17,815 nt of DNA. Source: UBA6164 sp963979005 (lineage in GTDB: Bacteria > Patescibacteriota > Gracilibacteria > BD1-5 > UBA6164). The stretch covers positions 1-17,815 of the forward strand of contig CAXBVF010000016.1 in assembly GCA_963979005.1 (NCBI GenBank), given 5' to 3'. The stretch's first letter is position 1; every line of letters begins with the position of its first letter. Shown here piece after piece: positions 1 to 8,147 of the stretch. Below the pieces are notes generated by a model. That model did not search any database. It was given only the letters and a program-made list of their open reading frames with translations, and was not told where the DNA came from. Both the position numbers and the translations under genes were made by a program.

Positions 1-91
1 TATCAAATTTTTCTTTTAATTCAGTAATTTTAAACTTTTGCTCTATAGAATCATTAAAAGTTTCTGCTCATGTTTGTGGTCAATTAGCCAT
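1..91 (-). CDS. Unknown protein, 5' end only (partial)
   Basis: The reverse strand opens with ATG at 91 and stays open to the window edge, giving 30 residues beginning MANGPQTGAETFNDSIEQ and continuing with a Lys/Glu-rich stretch that looks helical. Two UGA codons are read as Gly. The start lies 22 bases after the stop of the large SH3b gene on the same strand, so the two are probably cotranscribed and may be functionally linked. There is no Shine-Dalgarno sequence, as is usual in this window. Too little is present to assign a family. Confidence 0.6.
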
Positions 92-113
92 GTTTTTTTA
101 ATTATTGTTTATA

Positions 114-3100
114 TTATTCTTGATTTTCAGTATCATCATCTGTAGGTAACAATATATATCAAATTGTTCAGACTGATCCCCCTATAAATATAGTTTTCCA
201 TTTATGTTTCAATAGAAAATTTGTAGGAATAGCAATAGTGTTCCATCATATTTTTCTAGTTGTTTTTAAGGCTCACCATGTCAACATTGTTCATGTTTTT
301 AATCAACTTAAAACTAGTCATCATGTTGCTCATAAGGCAAATATTTTAACTACATCCCAAAATCTATCATCTGGCTCTATAGCTTTATTTTGATCAGTAA
401 TTTCCATGATTAACACAGATAAACTTCATCAAATTAATCAAGATACTGCTAAAGATTTAAGTCTCTCTAGTCAAATTTGTATAGCTCAACTACCAATTGA
501 TTTTAATTTATCAAATCATTTTGCTTTAGATATTTTATTAAAAAATTCTTTGTTTGTCATATTTTCTAATTTTTGTCTTAATATAGCTTCTCTTACTTTA
601 GGATTTTTTAATAATTGTTTAATCCTTTCAGGTTTTAAGTTTTTTCAATTTAAAGAAACATTACCTCATGTTTCTATTTGGATTCTTCAATCTATAGGAT
701 GTCAAAGACTTCTAAATAAATTAAATTCTTCTGCTTTTTCTACTTTAATTATTTGTTTATAATTAATATCATTTATATATTTTACTCTGTAGCTTTCATC
801 AATTTTTGAAATCATCTCATTTCTGCTTAATGGTTTTCATTTTCAGTTAAGTAAAAATTTACCATTAGTTTGTTTATTTATTACTAAGTTTCCTAGTTTT
901 TTATTTTCAAATATGATTTGATTTTTATCTTTAAAGTGATTTAAAATTAATGATTTAAATCTTCTATTTTCATATCTAGATAATTCATCTACTGATTTAG
1001 TTTTTTCAGTTTTGTTTATTTTATTACTAGTAATAGCTCCTTCTTCTCAGTTTATTTTTTTCATTTCCCTAGTAATCTGTCATTTAATTACTCATGGAGT
1101 TTTTCAATTTGCATCAATTATTTCTATAAATTTACCATTTTCATCTAATTTTGCAGATACAGTTATATTATCTTTTTTGAATGTATGTTTGAATACATAT
1201 CCGCTCAATTTACCATTTTCTAGAATAGGTTCTAATTTATCAGATTTTAAAGTAGTAAAGACTTCAAATTTTCAATCTACAGTTTTTCTAATAAAAAATA
1301 AATCATTTGGATTTTCTAAGTTTAATTTATCTAGTTTTATTTTAGCATCAGCTTCAACATCAAATATATTAATATTATTTCATGTTTTAGGTTTTTTGTT
1401 AAATTTAATTCATAAAATTTTTTCTTTAATAGTTTTTAAATATTTTGCATCCCATCATGCCTTTTTAGCAACTTTATCCATTATTTCTAAGAATTTTTCT
1501 CATTCAATAGGTGACAAATTACTAAACCATTTTCATAATTTTGTTCATTTTGTGATAATTGTAGCACCAGGTATAAGTCAAACTCCAGCTAATACATTGT
1601 CATACCATACTTTTTCCATTCTATAACTTGAGTCTACCCAAGGCATAGTTCTTGCTGCTTTTAGTAATACATCTTCATCAGTAAACATATCTACTGCATC
1701 AATTCATGCTCATGCTGTCCATCAAATTGGAGTAAATTCTGCTCATATTTGCAATGCTAGAAGGGCATAGAATGTATAGCTTGCATTTCTCTCTATATTT
1801 ATATCATTTTTATCTTTTAATAAACTAGCTCCTTCTATACCAGGAATCTTATTTTCATCCATAAAATTCTTATGATCTTCATCTGAAGAATCTAAAACTG
1901 ACCAATAATTTGCACTTGCATCTATTAACTCTAAAGATGTCCATGTTTTATTGAATTCTCAGTCATCAGTTAATTCTGCATCAAACATTTCTTTGATTTC
2001 GAACATTTTATGATTCATTCATATTCAACTAGGAGTTGAAAGAGTCTTTTTTAGTGGTTTTAAATCAATTTTCTTTGCTAAAACTACTGCACTAGGTAAT
2101 ATTTCATTATTTACTTCTGTAAATAAATCATTTAGATTAGAATTAATTATCCATCTTTGATTTTGTATTTCCACTATTCTATTAGATTCTTCATAATCTC
2201 ATTCTTCTATTTGTTTATCAACCCATGCTATTCTCTCGTCTACTATTTTAGATAATTCTAATACTCTTAGCTGAATGGCTTTTTTGATTTTTCCGAGAAT
2301 ATTATCATCTAATCAAACTAGATTTGTTTCAATATATTTTTTGTATGTAGTTAAATAAGCTACTATATCTAACTTTAATCAGTTTTCTTTCAATTGTTCC
2401 GTTAATTCAGTTAATTCTTTTTTATTTATACTAAAATAATTAGAAATTGAATCAATTGTTTCAACAACTTCTATTATTTTTGAATCGGGAGTTTCAGGTT
2501 TTCAAGTAATTCATAAATCACTATTTTCTCAGCTAATTGTTTCTCATTTCTTTTCATTCGTAATATTTTGATTACCATCTAAATCATCAATTACTACTGG
2601 CTTATTTTTTTCTACTTTAGTAGTATTAGGTATTTGAGCAATCACTGAAGGGGTAACTTCTTCTTGTACTAAAGTAACATATTCAGCAGGCACCCATCAG
2701 TTTTTTCATTTAGAAGTATTAACTTCAATAAAAAGATATCAATTTTTTTTGATTTCATTCCCAGTAGTAGTAACTTCATCTCATTGTTTAAGTTTTCAAA
2801 TAATTTTTTTATTTGAATCTCTTAATCTTAAATGGCTACTATCATTTTTTATTTTTACTTTTAATTTTTTTCATTGAACTATTCCTTCAATTCCAAAATC
2901 TGCAATAGTTCAGTCTACTAGATTTGTTGTAGAAAAATTATAACTAGACTGACTTCTAATTACATCATTATGTATACTTCACCTAGTACTTTCAACTATT
3001 GCAGAATGAGCTATTTTTTTATCAGCATCTAATTTTTTATATGCTTTATTCCATTTTTTTAATAAAACAAGCATACTACTGTCTTTTGGATATTCTTCTC

Positions 3101-3266
3101 AAAAATGATCTACATCTGGAGTAGAGTAATCAATATTTTTCACTCTTTTTAAGTTTTCTTCAACCCATGCCTTCATTTTAGATAAATCTTCTTTATTAAT
3201 ATTTTCAAGTCATTTATCTAAACTTGTTTCAACTGTATACCTATTTGGTCAATCAAAAAATCCCAT
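114..3266 (-). CDS. Large (1050 aa) SH3b-domain protein with hydrophobic centre and C-terminal membrane-like segments
   Basis: One continuous frame of 1051 codons when UGA is Gly; the standard code breaks it into many pieces. Residues about 135-200 resemble a bacterial SH3 (SH3b) domain: an LRLRDSNKKIIGKLKQGDEV stretch, then GYLFIEV and NGWVPAEYV, the usual strand-turn pattern with the closing GWV motif. SH3b domains often bind peptidoglycan or peptides. A charged helical region follows. Residues about 500-590 form a Gly/Ala-rich hydrophobic stretch (IGWTAGAGIDAVD, then AGVGLIPGA) like those ahead of toxin domains in polymorphic toxins. Three hydrophobic segments lie near 940-960, 970-990 and 1022-1040, and the tail is acidic (DDDTENQE). 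No N-terminal signal peptide is seen. It has its own promoter, and the partial gene at 91 follows it. Function is not recognised; a surface or secreted effector is possible but inferred. The frame is certain, the role is not. Confidence 0.85.
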
Positions 3267-3294
3267 AATATATAATTATTTATAAATTATTATT

Positions 3295-3324
3295 ATTTTA
3301 TCATATTTAACTACTATAGGTCAA
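3295..3324 (-). promoter_or_regulatory. Predicted promoter of the large SH3b gene
   Basis: On the reverse strand TTGACC (3324-3319) is followed by an 18-base spacer and TAAAAT (3300-3295). Each hexamer matches the sigma-70 consensus at five of six positions, and the -10 is extended (TGATAAAAT). The start codon lies 28 bases after the -10, so the leader would be about 22 bases. The same TGnTAAAATAATA block stands at the same distance before two other reverse-strand genes, at 14542 and 17456. Confidence 0.55.
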
Positions 3325-3404
3325 AATTTACCACTTGACTATCTATCTTTTTACTAGATTCAAGACTTTTTAACTTCCATTTGCAAAAAATAAGCTTTTA
3401 AATA

Positions 3405-3418
3405 AACTTTTAAAAGTT
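3405..3418. promoter_or_regulatory. 14-base perfect palindrome upstream of ftsX
   Basis: AACTTTTAAAAGTT is perfectly self-complementary and ends 24 bases before the ftsX start codon. It could be an operator or simply AT-rich chance. No convincing -35/-10 pair for ftsX is visible around it. Confidence 0.25.
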
Positions 3419-3442
3419 AAATAAATTAAAAAATTATAAAAA

Positions 3443-4342
3443 ATGTTAACACGTATTGCTAAATATTCTGCAAAAAATATCCTGAGAAATAAATTTCTTA
3501 GTTTATCATCAATTCTTGTTTTAACACTGCTAATGTTTTTTATTAATATATTAGTTATTCTTCATGACGTTAGTATAAAATTGATAAGTAGTATTAATTC
3601 AAAATTGACTATTTCATTATATTTAGAAGAGGGTTATGATAGAAACTCGGTAGAAATCATTGATTTAATAAACGATATAAAATATATTTGATGATGAATA
3701 GGTACTTATTGACCAATAGTTGTTGATTATAAAACAAAAGAAGATATTTTAGAGGATATTAGAGTAAAAGAACCATGACTTGTAAAAATATTAGAGAGAA
3801 GTAATCCTTTGCCTGAAACTATTGTATTATCTGATATTAGATTAGATCAATATACTGAATTGAATAGAGTTATTGAGAATAAACTATTTGTATTATCAAA
3901 AGAAGACGCAGATAGGGAATACTTTGCTAATTATAGTTCACAATATGAAAAAATAACTAATATAATTAGTGTACTTGATATTTTGCAGTTAGGTCTTTAC
4001 ATAATTATAACAATCTTTTTAATTTCTATATCTATAATAATATATTCAGTTATATGAAACTTTATATATTACTATAAAGATGAAATATATATTACTAGGT
4101 TAGTAGGTGGTAGTAAAGAATTTATATATGGTCCTTTTGTAATACAGGGTAGTATTTACTCTTTTATAGCATTTAGTTTAAGTTTATTTATATTCTTAGT
4201 TATTTTGAATAATGTAAATACCGCTTTTTCAGATTTATACTATTTTCATATATCTATTCCTGTATTTCTTCTTGAAATGATTTTATTCGTACTTATTTGA
4301 TGAATGGCTTGATATCTTTCATCTAAAAAATACTTAAAATAA
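3443..4342 (+). CDS. ftsX: Cell division protein FtsX (ABC-transporter-like permease)
   Basis: The product is 299 aa, the usual FtsX length, with the family layout: a basic cytoplasmic N-terminus (MLTRIAKYSAKNILRNKF), a first membrane helix at about 18-42, an extracytoplasmic domain with LTISLYLEEG and the characteristic NPLP motif (121-124), and three C-terminal helices. The motif YKDEIYITRLVGGSKEFI before the third helix matches the FtsX/MacB coupling region that contacts the ATPase. FtsX with FtsE activates peptidoglycan hydrolases at the septum. The frame needs UGA = Gly, including three UGA codons in a row at 3689-3697. ftsE is not next to it; the upstream neighbour is divergent. After the stop a short inverted repeat (TCCTTC/GAAGGA near 4352-4376) lacks a T-tract, so a terminator is not clear. 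Identification is by motif and topology only. Confidence 0.85.
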
Positions 4343-4464
4343 TAGCTTGTAGCCTCCTTCCATTAGACTTAAGAGAAGGAATTTAGGATGGGTTAATTAA
4401 AAAAAGAAAAAAAAGATTTGCATTCATTAATTTTATTAATATACTCCCATCTGCAATAACAAAT

Positions 4465-4543
4465 GGATTCGTAGCTCAGTTTTGGTTAGAGCGCCGCACT
4501 GTCACTGCGGAGGTCGCGAGTTCGAGTCTCGTCGAGTCCGCCA
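4465..4543 (+). tRNA. trnD: tRNA-Asp (GTC)
   Basis: Full cloverleaf. The acceptor GGATTCG pairs with CGAGTCC (one G-U), the anticodon stem CCGCA/TGCGG encloses a loop with GTC at 4501-4503, and the T arm is GCGAG-TTCGAGT-CTCGT. Discriminator G73 and the 3' CCA are encoded. The D loop is a little long (AGTTTTGGTTA). Confidence 0.97.
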
Positions 4544-4637
4544 TTTGAAAAACAAACAGCAAATATTTGCTTAACAAATAGAGAGTTTAAAACAAATTGA
4601 AATAAATTTGCCTCTGTATTCGTTTATTATAATATTT

Positions 4638-4714
4638 GGGGAATTAGCTCAGTTGGCTAGAGCGCCTGCCTTGCACGCAGGAGGTCAGGAGTTCGACTCT
4701 CCTATTCTCCACCA
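4638..4714 (+). tRNA. trnA: tRNA-Ala (TGC)
   Basis: Acceptor GGGGAAT pairs with ATTCTCC (one G-U). The anticodon stem CCTGC/GCAGG encloses TGC at 4672-4674. CCA is encoded. A TATAAT at 4628-4633 lies directly upstream, close enough to the mature 5' end that it may be chance rather than a private promoter. Confidence 0.97.
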
Positions 4715-4743
4715 TTTTTATTTTATTTTGTAATTATCTTATA

Positions 4744-4953
4744 ATGCCTGCAAATAAAAGACCTAGAAGAGTAAACTATGCAGTTAACAAGAAATGACCT
4801 AAAACTTGATGAAAAGTTGGGAAAGCAGTAAGTCATTATAAAAAACTGCAGATGAGAATATCTTTTGAATGAGAAACTAAATGGTTAACTAACGCTGTAA
4901 AAATAGTTACAGTTAAGTTAAAAAAATACCAAATAAATCTTAACAAAATATAA
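4744..4953 (+). CDS. Small basic protein, unknown (69 aa), in the translation gene block
   Basis: An ATG-TAA frame of 70 codons with four in-frame UGA read as Gly. The product begins MPANKRPRRVNYAVNKKGPK and ends in Lys-rich KIVTVKLKKYQINLNKI; it is strongly basic with no membrane segment. It lies between tRNA-Ala and a second tiny basic frame (one base apart) ahead of tuf, so it is probably cotranscribed with translation genes. Charge, size and place suggest an RNA-binding or ribosome-associated protein, but I do not recognise it as any standard ribosomal protein (bL35, bS20 and bS21 were considered and do not fit). There is no Shine-Dalgarno sequence. Confidence 0.7.
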
Positions 4954-4954
4954 A

Positions 4955-5041
4955 ATGCCAAGATTAACAGGACACACACACAAAAAATTAAGAAGAGCCT
5001 TAACTCTTATAGAGAAAAAGGTGAGAAAGACTAGAAGATAA
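4955..5041 (+). CDS. Very small basic protein, unknown (28 aa)
   Basis: ATG one base after the preceding stop, 28 residues (MPRLTGHTHKKLRRALTLIE then KKVRKTRR), ending in TAA. Arg and Lys make up more than a third of the residues. The tight spacing suggests translational coupling with the 69-aa frame upstream. It resembles the small basic ribosomal proteins in composition only; no family is recognised. It is short enough that chance cannot be excluded, although its start context (A-rich leader) and its position 76 bases before tuf favour a real gene. Confidence 0.5.
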   Translation: MPRLTGHTHKKLRRALTLIEKKVRKTRR

Positions 5042-5117
5042 GAAAACATTGATTTTTCTTACTAAATTATTAAAGTTTTAATACTTTTATTTTATTTATT
5101 TTTAAACTATTTATATT

Positions 5118-6308
5118 ATGGCTTACGATAGATCTAAACCACATATGAACATTGGTACTATTGGTCATGTTGATCATGGTAAAACTACTACTACTGCAGG
5201 TATTTCTGCTGTATTAACTGTTATTGCTTGAGGTGATGTTAGAGACTTTGCTTCTATTGATAATGCTCCTGAAGAAAGAGCAAGAGGTATTACTATTAAT
5301 ACTTCACACGTTGAATATGAAACTGCTGCTAGACATTACGCTCATGTAGATTGTCCAGGACATGCTGATTATGTTAAAAACATGATTACTGGTGCTGCAC
5401 AAATGGATGCTGCTATATTAATAGTTGCTGCTACTGACGGACCTATGGCTCAAACTAGAGAACATATCCTTCTATCTAGACAAGTAGGTGTTCCTTACAT
5501 CGTTGTATTCATGAATAAATGTGATATGGTTGATGATGAAGAAATGCTTGAATTAGTAGAAATGGAAATCAGAGATTTATTAACTAAATATGATTTTCCA
5601 GGTGATGATACTCCAATTATTAGAGGTTCAGGACTAGTTGCTCTTGAAAATCCTACTGATATGGATAAAGCATACGGTGCTAAAACTATTGTTGAATTAT
5701 TCGAAAAACTTGAAGAATTTGTTCCAGTTCCTGAAAGACCAACTGATAAAGATTTCTTAATGCCTATTGAAGATGTATTTTCAATTAAAGGTAGAGGAAC
5801 TGTTGTTACTGGTAAAATCGAAACTGGTGTAATTACTGTTGGTGAAGAAGTTGAAATTGTTGGTATCAAAGATACTACAAAATCTACAGTTACTGGTGTT
5901 GAAATGTTCCACAAATTATTAGATAGAGGTGAAGCTTGAGATAATGCTGGTATCCTACTAAGAGGTATAGAAAGAGAAGACGTTGAAAGAGGTCAAGTTC
6001 TTGCTAAACCAGGATCAATTAAACCACATACTGAATTCGAAGCTGAAGTATATATCCTTACTAAAGACGAAGGTGGTAGACATACTCCTTTCTTCAAAGG
6101 TTACAAACCTCAATTCTACTTCAGAACTACTGATGTAACTGGTGATATTGAATTACCTGCTGGAGTTGAAATGGTTATGCCTGGTGATAACATTCAAATG
6201 ACTGTTAAACTACAACAACCAATTGCGATGACTGATTGATTAAGATTTGCGATTAGAGAAGGTGGTAGAACTGTTGGTTCAGGTGTTGTTGCTAAAGTTA
6301 AAGCGTAA
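5118..6308 (+). CDS. tuf: Translation elongation factor Tu
   Basis: 396 aa, the normal EF-Tu length. The GTPase brings aminoacyl-tRNA to the ribosome. G1 is GHVDHGKT (18-aa region at the N-terminus), G2 region RGITINTSHVEYE, G3 DCPGHADY, G4 NKCDMV and G5 near RGSGLVALE; domains 2 and 3 follow in order and the end is REGGRTVGSGVVAKVKA. Three UGA codons fall at VIA-G-GD, GEA-G-DNAG and MTD-G-LRFAIREGG, all glycines in E. coli EF-Tu, which fixes UGA as Gly and excludes Trp. About 36 other glycines use GGN, mainly GGT, so UGA is avoided in this highly expressed gene. A 76-base AT-rich leader separates it from the small basic frames, and a long hairpin separates it from rpsJ. Confidence 0.98.
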
Positions 6309-6333
6309 GCTTTACTTAATGTAAACTAATAAA

Positions 6334-6367
6334 CTTAGTATTATCTTGAAATATAGATAGTACTAAG
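6334..6367 (+). other. 13-bp hairpin between tuf and rpsJ
   Basis: Arms at 6334-6346 and 6355-6367 pair over 13 bp with one T-G wobble around an 8-base loop. The downstream sequence is AT-rich but has no clean T-run. It could be a weak terminator, an RNA processing site or an mRNA stabiliser that uncouples tuf from rpsJ levels. Confidence 0.5.
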
Positions 6368-6407
6368 CAATTAGATTATATTAAATTTATTTATTACTGA
6401 ATATATA

Positions 6408-6728
6408 ATGTCTGCAAAAAAAACTACAACTAAAATGAGAATATGTGTAAAATCTTTTGATCATAGATTATTAGATGAAGCTGTTAAGAAAATTGTAATG
6501 ATTGCTGGTGATTCATGAGCAAAAGTAGTTGGTCCAATTCCACTTCCTACTAAAATCGAAAAAATTACAGTTAACAGATCTACTTTTGTTAATAAAGATG
6601 CAAGAGAACAATTTGAAATAAGAAGACACAAAAGATTAATTGATATTTTAGAACCTTCTTCTAAAACTATGGAATTATTACAAGATTTATCTATTCCTAA
6701 CGGAGTTGGTATCGAAATAAAAGCGTAA
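6408..6728 (+). CDS. rpsJ: Ribosomal protein uS10
   Basis: 106 aa, close to the usual 102-105. It is a 30S head protein. The diagnostic stretch GPIPLPTKIEKITV is followed by NKDAREQFEIRRHKRLIDIL, the classic uS10 signature. The single UGA lies in GDS-G-AKVVGPIP, where homologues have Gly. The N-terminus is a few residues longer than usual (MSAKKTTTK) before MRICVKSFDH. It follows tuf, as at the classical str/S10 boundary, but rplC does not come next; rpmB does. It ends AAA GCG TAA, like tuf, and the stop sits in a small hairpin (AAAGC/GCTTT). Confidence 0.97.
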
Positions 6729-6767
6729 TAGCTTTAATTATTTTAAAAATATAATAATAAAATTAAC

Positions 6768-6965
6768 ATGGCTAGAGTTTGTGAAATAACTTGAAAAAGA
6801 ACGGCTGTTGGTAATAATAGATCTCACTCTTTAAGAGCAACTAAGAGAAAATTTTACCCAAATCTTTTTTATAAGAATATTAAAGATCCTGAAACAGGAT
6901 TAGTTTATAAAATTAGAGTTTCTGCAAAAGGTCTTAGAACTTTGAGAAAACACTGAGTAATATAA
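6768..6965 (+). CDS. rpmB: Ribosomal protein bL28
   Basis: 65 aa. The product starts MARVCEITGKRTAVGNNRSH and ends with the conserved RVSAKGLRTLRKHGVI; the NNRSHSLRATKRKFYPN core is typical of bL28, a 50S protein. UGA encodes the glycines of TGK and of KHG, both expected. It is slightly shorter than E. coli bL28 (78 aa), with a shortened C-terminus and central loop. It starts 39 bases after rpsJ, in an AT-rich gap without a Shine-Dalgarno sequence, and is probably cotranscribed with rpsJ. Its usual partner rpmG is absent. Confidence 0.95.
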
Positions 6966-6971
6966 AATAAG

Positions 6972-6989
6972 GACAAGATTTATCTTGTC
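6972..6989 (+). terminator. Short hairpin after rpmB (weak terminator or processing signal)
   Basis: GACAAGAT and ATCTTGTC form an 8-bp perfect inverted repeat just after the rpmB stop, followed by CTCTACTT rather than a T-run. It lies 9 bases before tRNA-Leu, so cleavage or weak termination are both possible. Confidence 0.4.
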
Positions 6990-6998
6990 TCTACTTAA

Positions 6999-7083
6999 GC
7001 CCGGATGGTGGAATTGGTAGACACGCGAGACTTAAAATCTCGTTTTTTCGGAAGTCCGGGTTCGATTCCCGGTCCGGGCACCA
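6999..7083 (+). tRNA. trnL: tRNA-Leu (TAA)
   Basis: A class II tRNA with a long variable arm. The acceptor GCCCGGA pairs perfectly with TCCGGGC. The anticodon stem CGAGA/TCTCG encloses TAA at 7033-7035. The T arm is CCGGG-TTCGATT-CCCGG, and A73 and CCA are encoded. It is embedded between ribosomal protein genes. Confidence 0.97.
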
Positions 7084-7132
7084 TACAACAATTAAAAAAC
7101 AATAAAAACTAATTTATAATTTACAAAATTTT

Positions 7133-7372
7133 ATGTTAAAAATAAGATTATCAAGAGCATGAAAAAGAAATATGCCATTCTTCAGAGTTGTTTTAACTGA
7201 ACATACTATTGCAGCTAAACATGGTTACAAAGAAGTATTAGGTTTTTACAATCCAATATCTAAAGAATTTAAAATAAAAGATTTAGATAAAGTAAAAACT
7301 TATGTTTCACACGGAGTTCAATTTTCACCTAGAGTTGAAAAACTTCTTAAAGTAAATAATATTTCTATATAA
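7133..7372 (+). CDS. rpsP: Ribosomal protein bS16
   Basis: 79 aa, the normal length for this 30S assembly protein. The N-terminus MLKIRLSRAGKRNMPFFRVV matches the family start (KIRLxRxGxKxxPFYxVV), with the conserved Gly encoded by UGA. GFYNPISKEFKI and the C-terminal GVQFSPRVEKLLK also fit. The ATG at 7133 is chosen over the internal ATG at 7172 because the upstream residues are the conserved family start. It is followed by khpA, the same order (rpsP, KH protein) seen in many bacteria, but a terminator hairpin separates them. Confidence 0.96.
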
Positions 7373-7382
7373 GAATTAACAG

Positions 7383-7421
7383 ATCCTTCAGTAATTTAAT
7401 ATTGAAGGATATTATTTTTTT
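7383..7421 (+). terminator. Rho-independent terminator after rpsP
   Basis: ATCCTTCA (7383-7390) pairs with TGAAGGAT (7403-7410) across a 12-base loop, followed by ATTATTTTTTT. It lies 10 bases after the rpsP stop and 14 bases before khpA, so some read-through or a start in the T-rich region must feed khpA. Confidence 0.8.
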
Positions 7422-7434
7422 AATATAATAACAT

Positions 7435-7671
7435 ATGAAAGAGGTAGATTTTTTACAATTTATAGTTGAGAACCTGGTTGATAACAAATGAGATATCGTT
7501 ATTGAGAGAACAGAAGATGAATTAGGTGTATTATTAACACTTAAAGTCAATTCAGATGATATGGGGATTATTATTTGAAAATCATGAAATACTATAAATT
7601 CAATTAGATCTATACTTAGACTCTTTTGAATGAAAATTGATAAAAGATTAAACCTAAAGGTGTTAGATTAG
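7435..7671 (+). CDS. khpA: KH-domain RNA-binding protein KhpA (YlqC family)
   Basis: 78 aa, a single type II KH domain of typical KhpA length. The family pattern is clear: MKEVDFLQFIVENLVD at the start, then SDDMGIIIGKSGNTINSIRS with the RNA-binding GxxG loop at residues 48-51. Both glycines of that loop (GKSG) are encoded by UGA, so the protein cannot work without the recoded tRNA. KhpA proteins bind RNA and, with KhpB, affect cell elongation and division in Gram-positives. Its place after rpsP is the classical rpsP-khpA-rimM-trmD order, but rimM and trmD are missing here. The stop is TAG. Confidence 0.92.
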
Positions 7672-7688
7672 TTATTAAAAAATATGTT

Positions 7689-8117
7689 ATGATATATGAA
7701 ACTACTTACGCATTAAATGAGTCAGCATCTATTTTTGGAGCTTCAATGAATTTTTGAGATTTTATATTACTATCAATTTCTTTATTTGTTCTATCTTCAG
7801 GTGTTTTCTCAATAGTATTTATATTATGGTGAGGTTTACTTCTAATTCTTTCATGAGGAAAAGATGACAAGATAAAACCAGCTATTAATACGATTAGATA
7901 CGCTGTAATTGGTATTATTATCACAGTATTAACGATATTTATATTTCCTATATTAGGTAGGTTATTATGACTAGATGTAGAAAAATATGCTGAACCTAAA
8001 AGGATTTTCGAAAAAATAGAGGAAATTTGAAACAAGGTTTTTGGTAACAATACTAATACTTTTGACTGAACTATAGATGATATTGACGATTTTCCATCAG
8101 ACTTTTCAGATTTATAA
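7689..8117 (+). CDS. Pilin-like (VirB2/TrbC-type) two-helix membrane protein with acidic tail
   Basis: 142 aa, no cleavable signal peptide. One hydrophobic helix at about 26-56, a short polar loop SGGKDDKIKPAINTIR (55-70), a second helix at 70-93, then a charged tail ending in an acidic cluster (DDIDDFPSDFSDL). The helix-SGG-charged loop-helix pattern is that of the small type IV secretion pilin-like proteins common in CPR genomes, and matches the modules in the cluster at 12.2-14.5 kb. It starts 17 bases after khpA, so it is probably cotranscribed. The ATG at 7689 gives this frame; an ATG at 7684 is in another frame. Confident as a gene and in topology, moderate for the family. Confidence 0.8.
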
Positions 8118-8147
8118 AAAAGACACTTATTAATAAGTGTCTTTTTT
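8116..8147. terminator. Bidirectional terminator shared by convergent genes
   Basis: A perfect 15-bp inverted repeat (8116-8130 and 8133-8147, loop 2) with A-tract and T-tract flanks works in both directions. It overlaps the stop codon of the plus-strand gene (8115-8117) and encodes the last codons and the stop (8130-8132) of the minus-strand gene. Confidence 0.85.

Noticed and set aside
406..1626. Open frames on the plus strand at 406-762 and 1012-1626
   Set aside because: They lie antisense to the continuous UGA=Gly frame of the large SH3b gene and have Phe/Ile/Leu-rich composition expected from reversed AT-rich coding DNA.
3689..3697. Possible ftsX pseudogene because of three consecutive TGA codons
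   Set aside because: With UGA = Gly the frame continues through 299 residues with FtsX topology and motifs on both sides.
5495..5914. Reverse-strand open frame inside tuf
   Set aside because: It is the antisense shadow of a certain EF-Tu gene.
5118..6308. Mycoplasma-type code (UGA = Trp)
   Set aside because: All three UGA in EF-Tu align with glycines of the E. coli protein, and UGG is used for Trp elsewhere.
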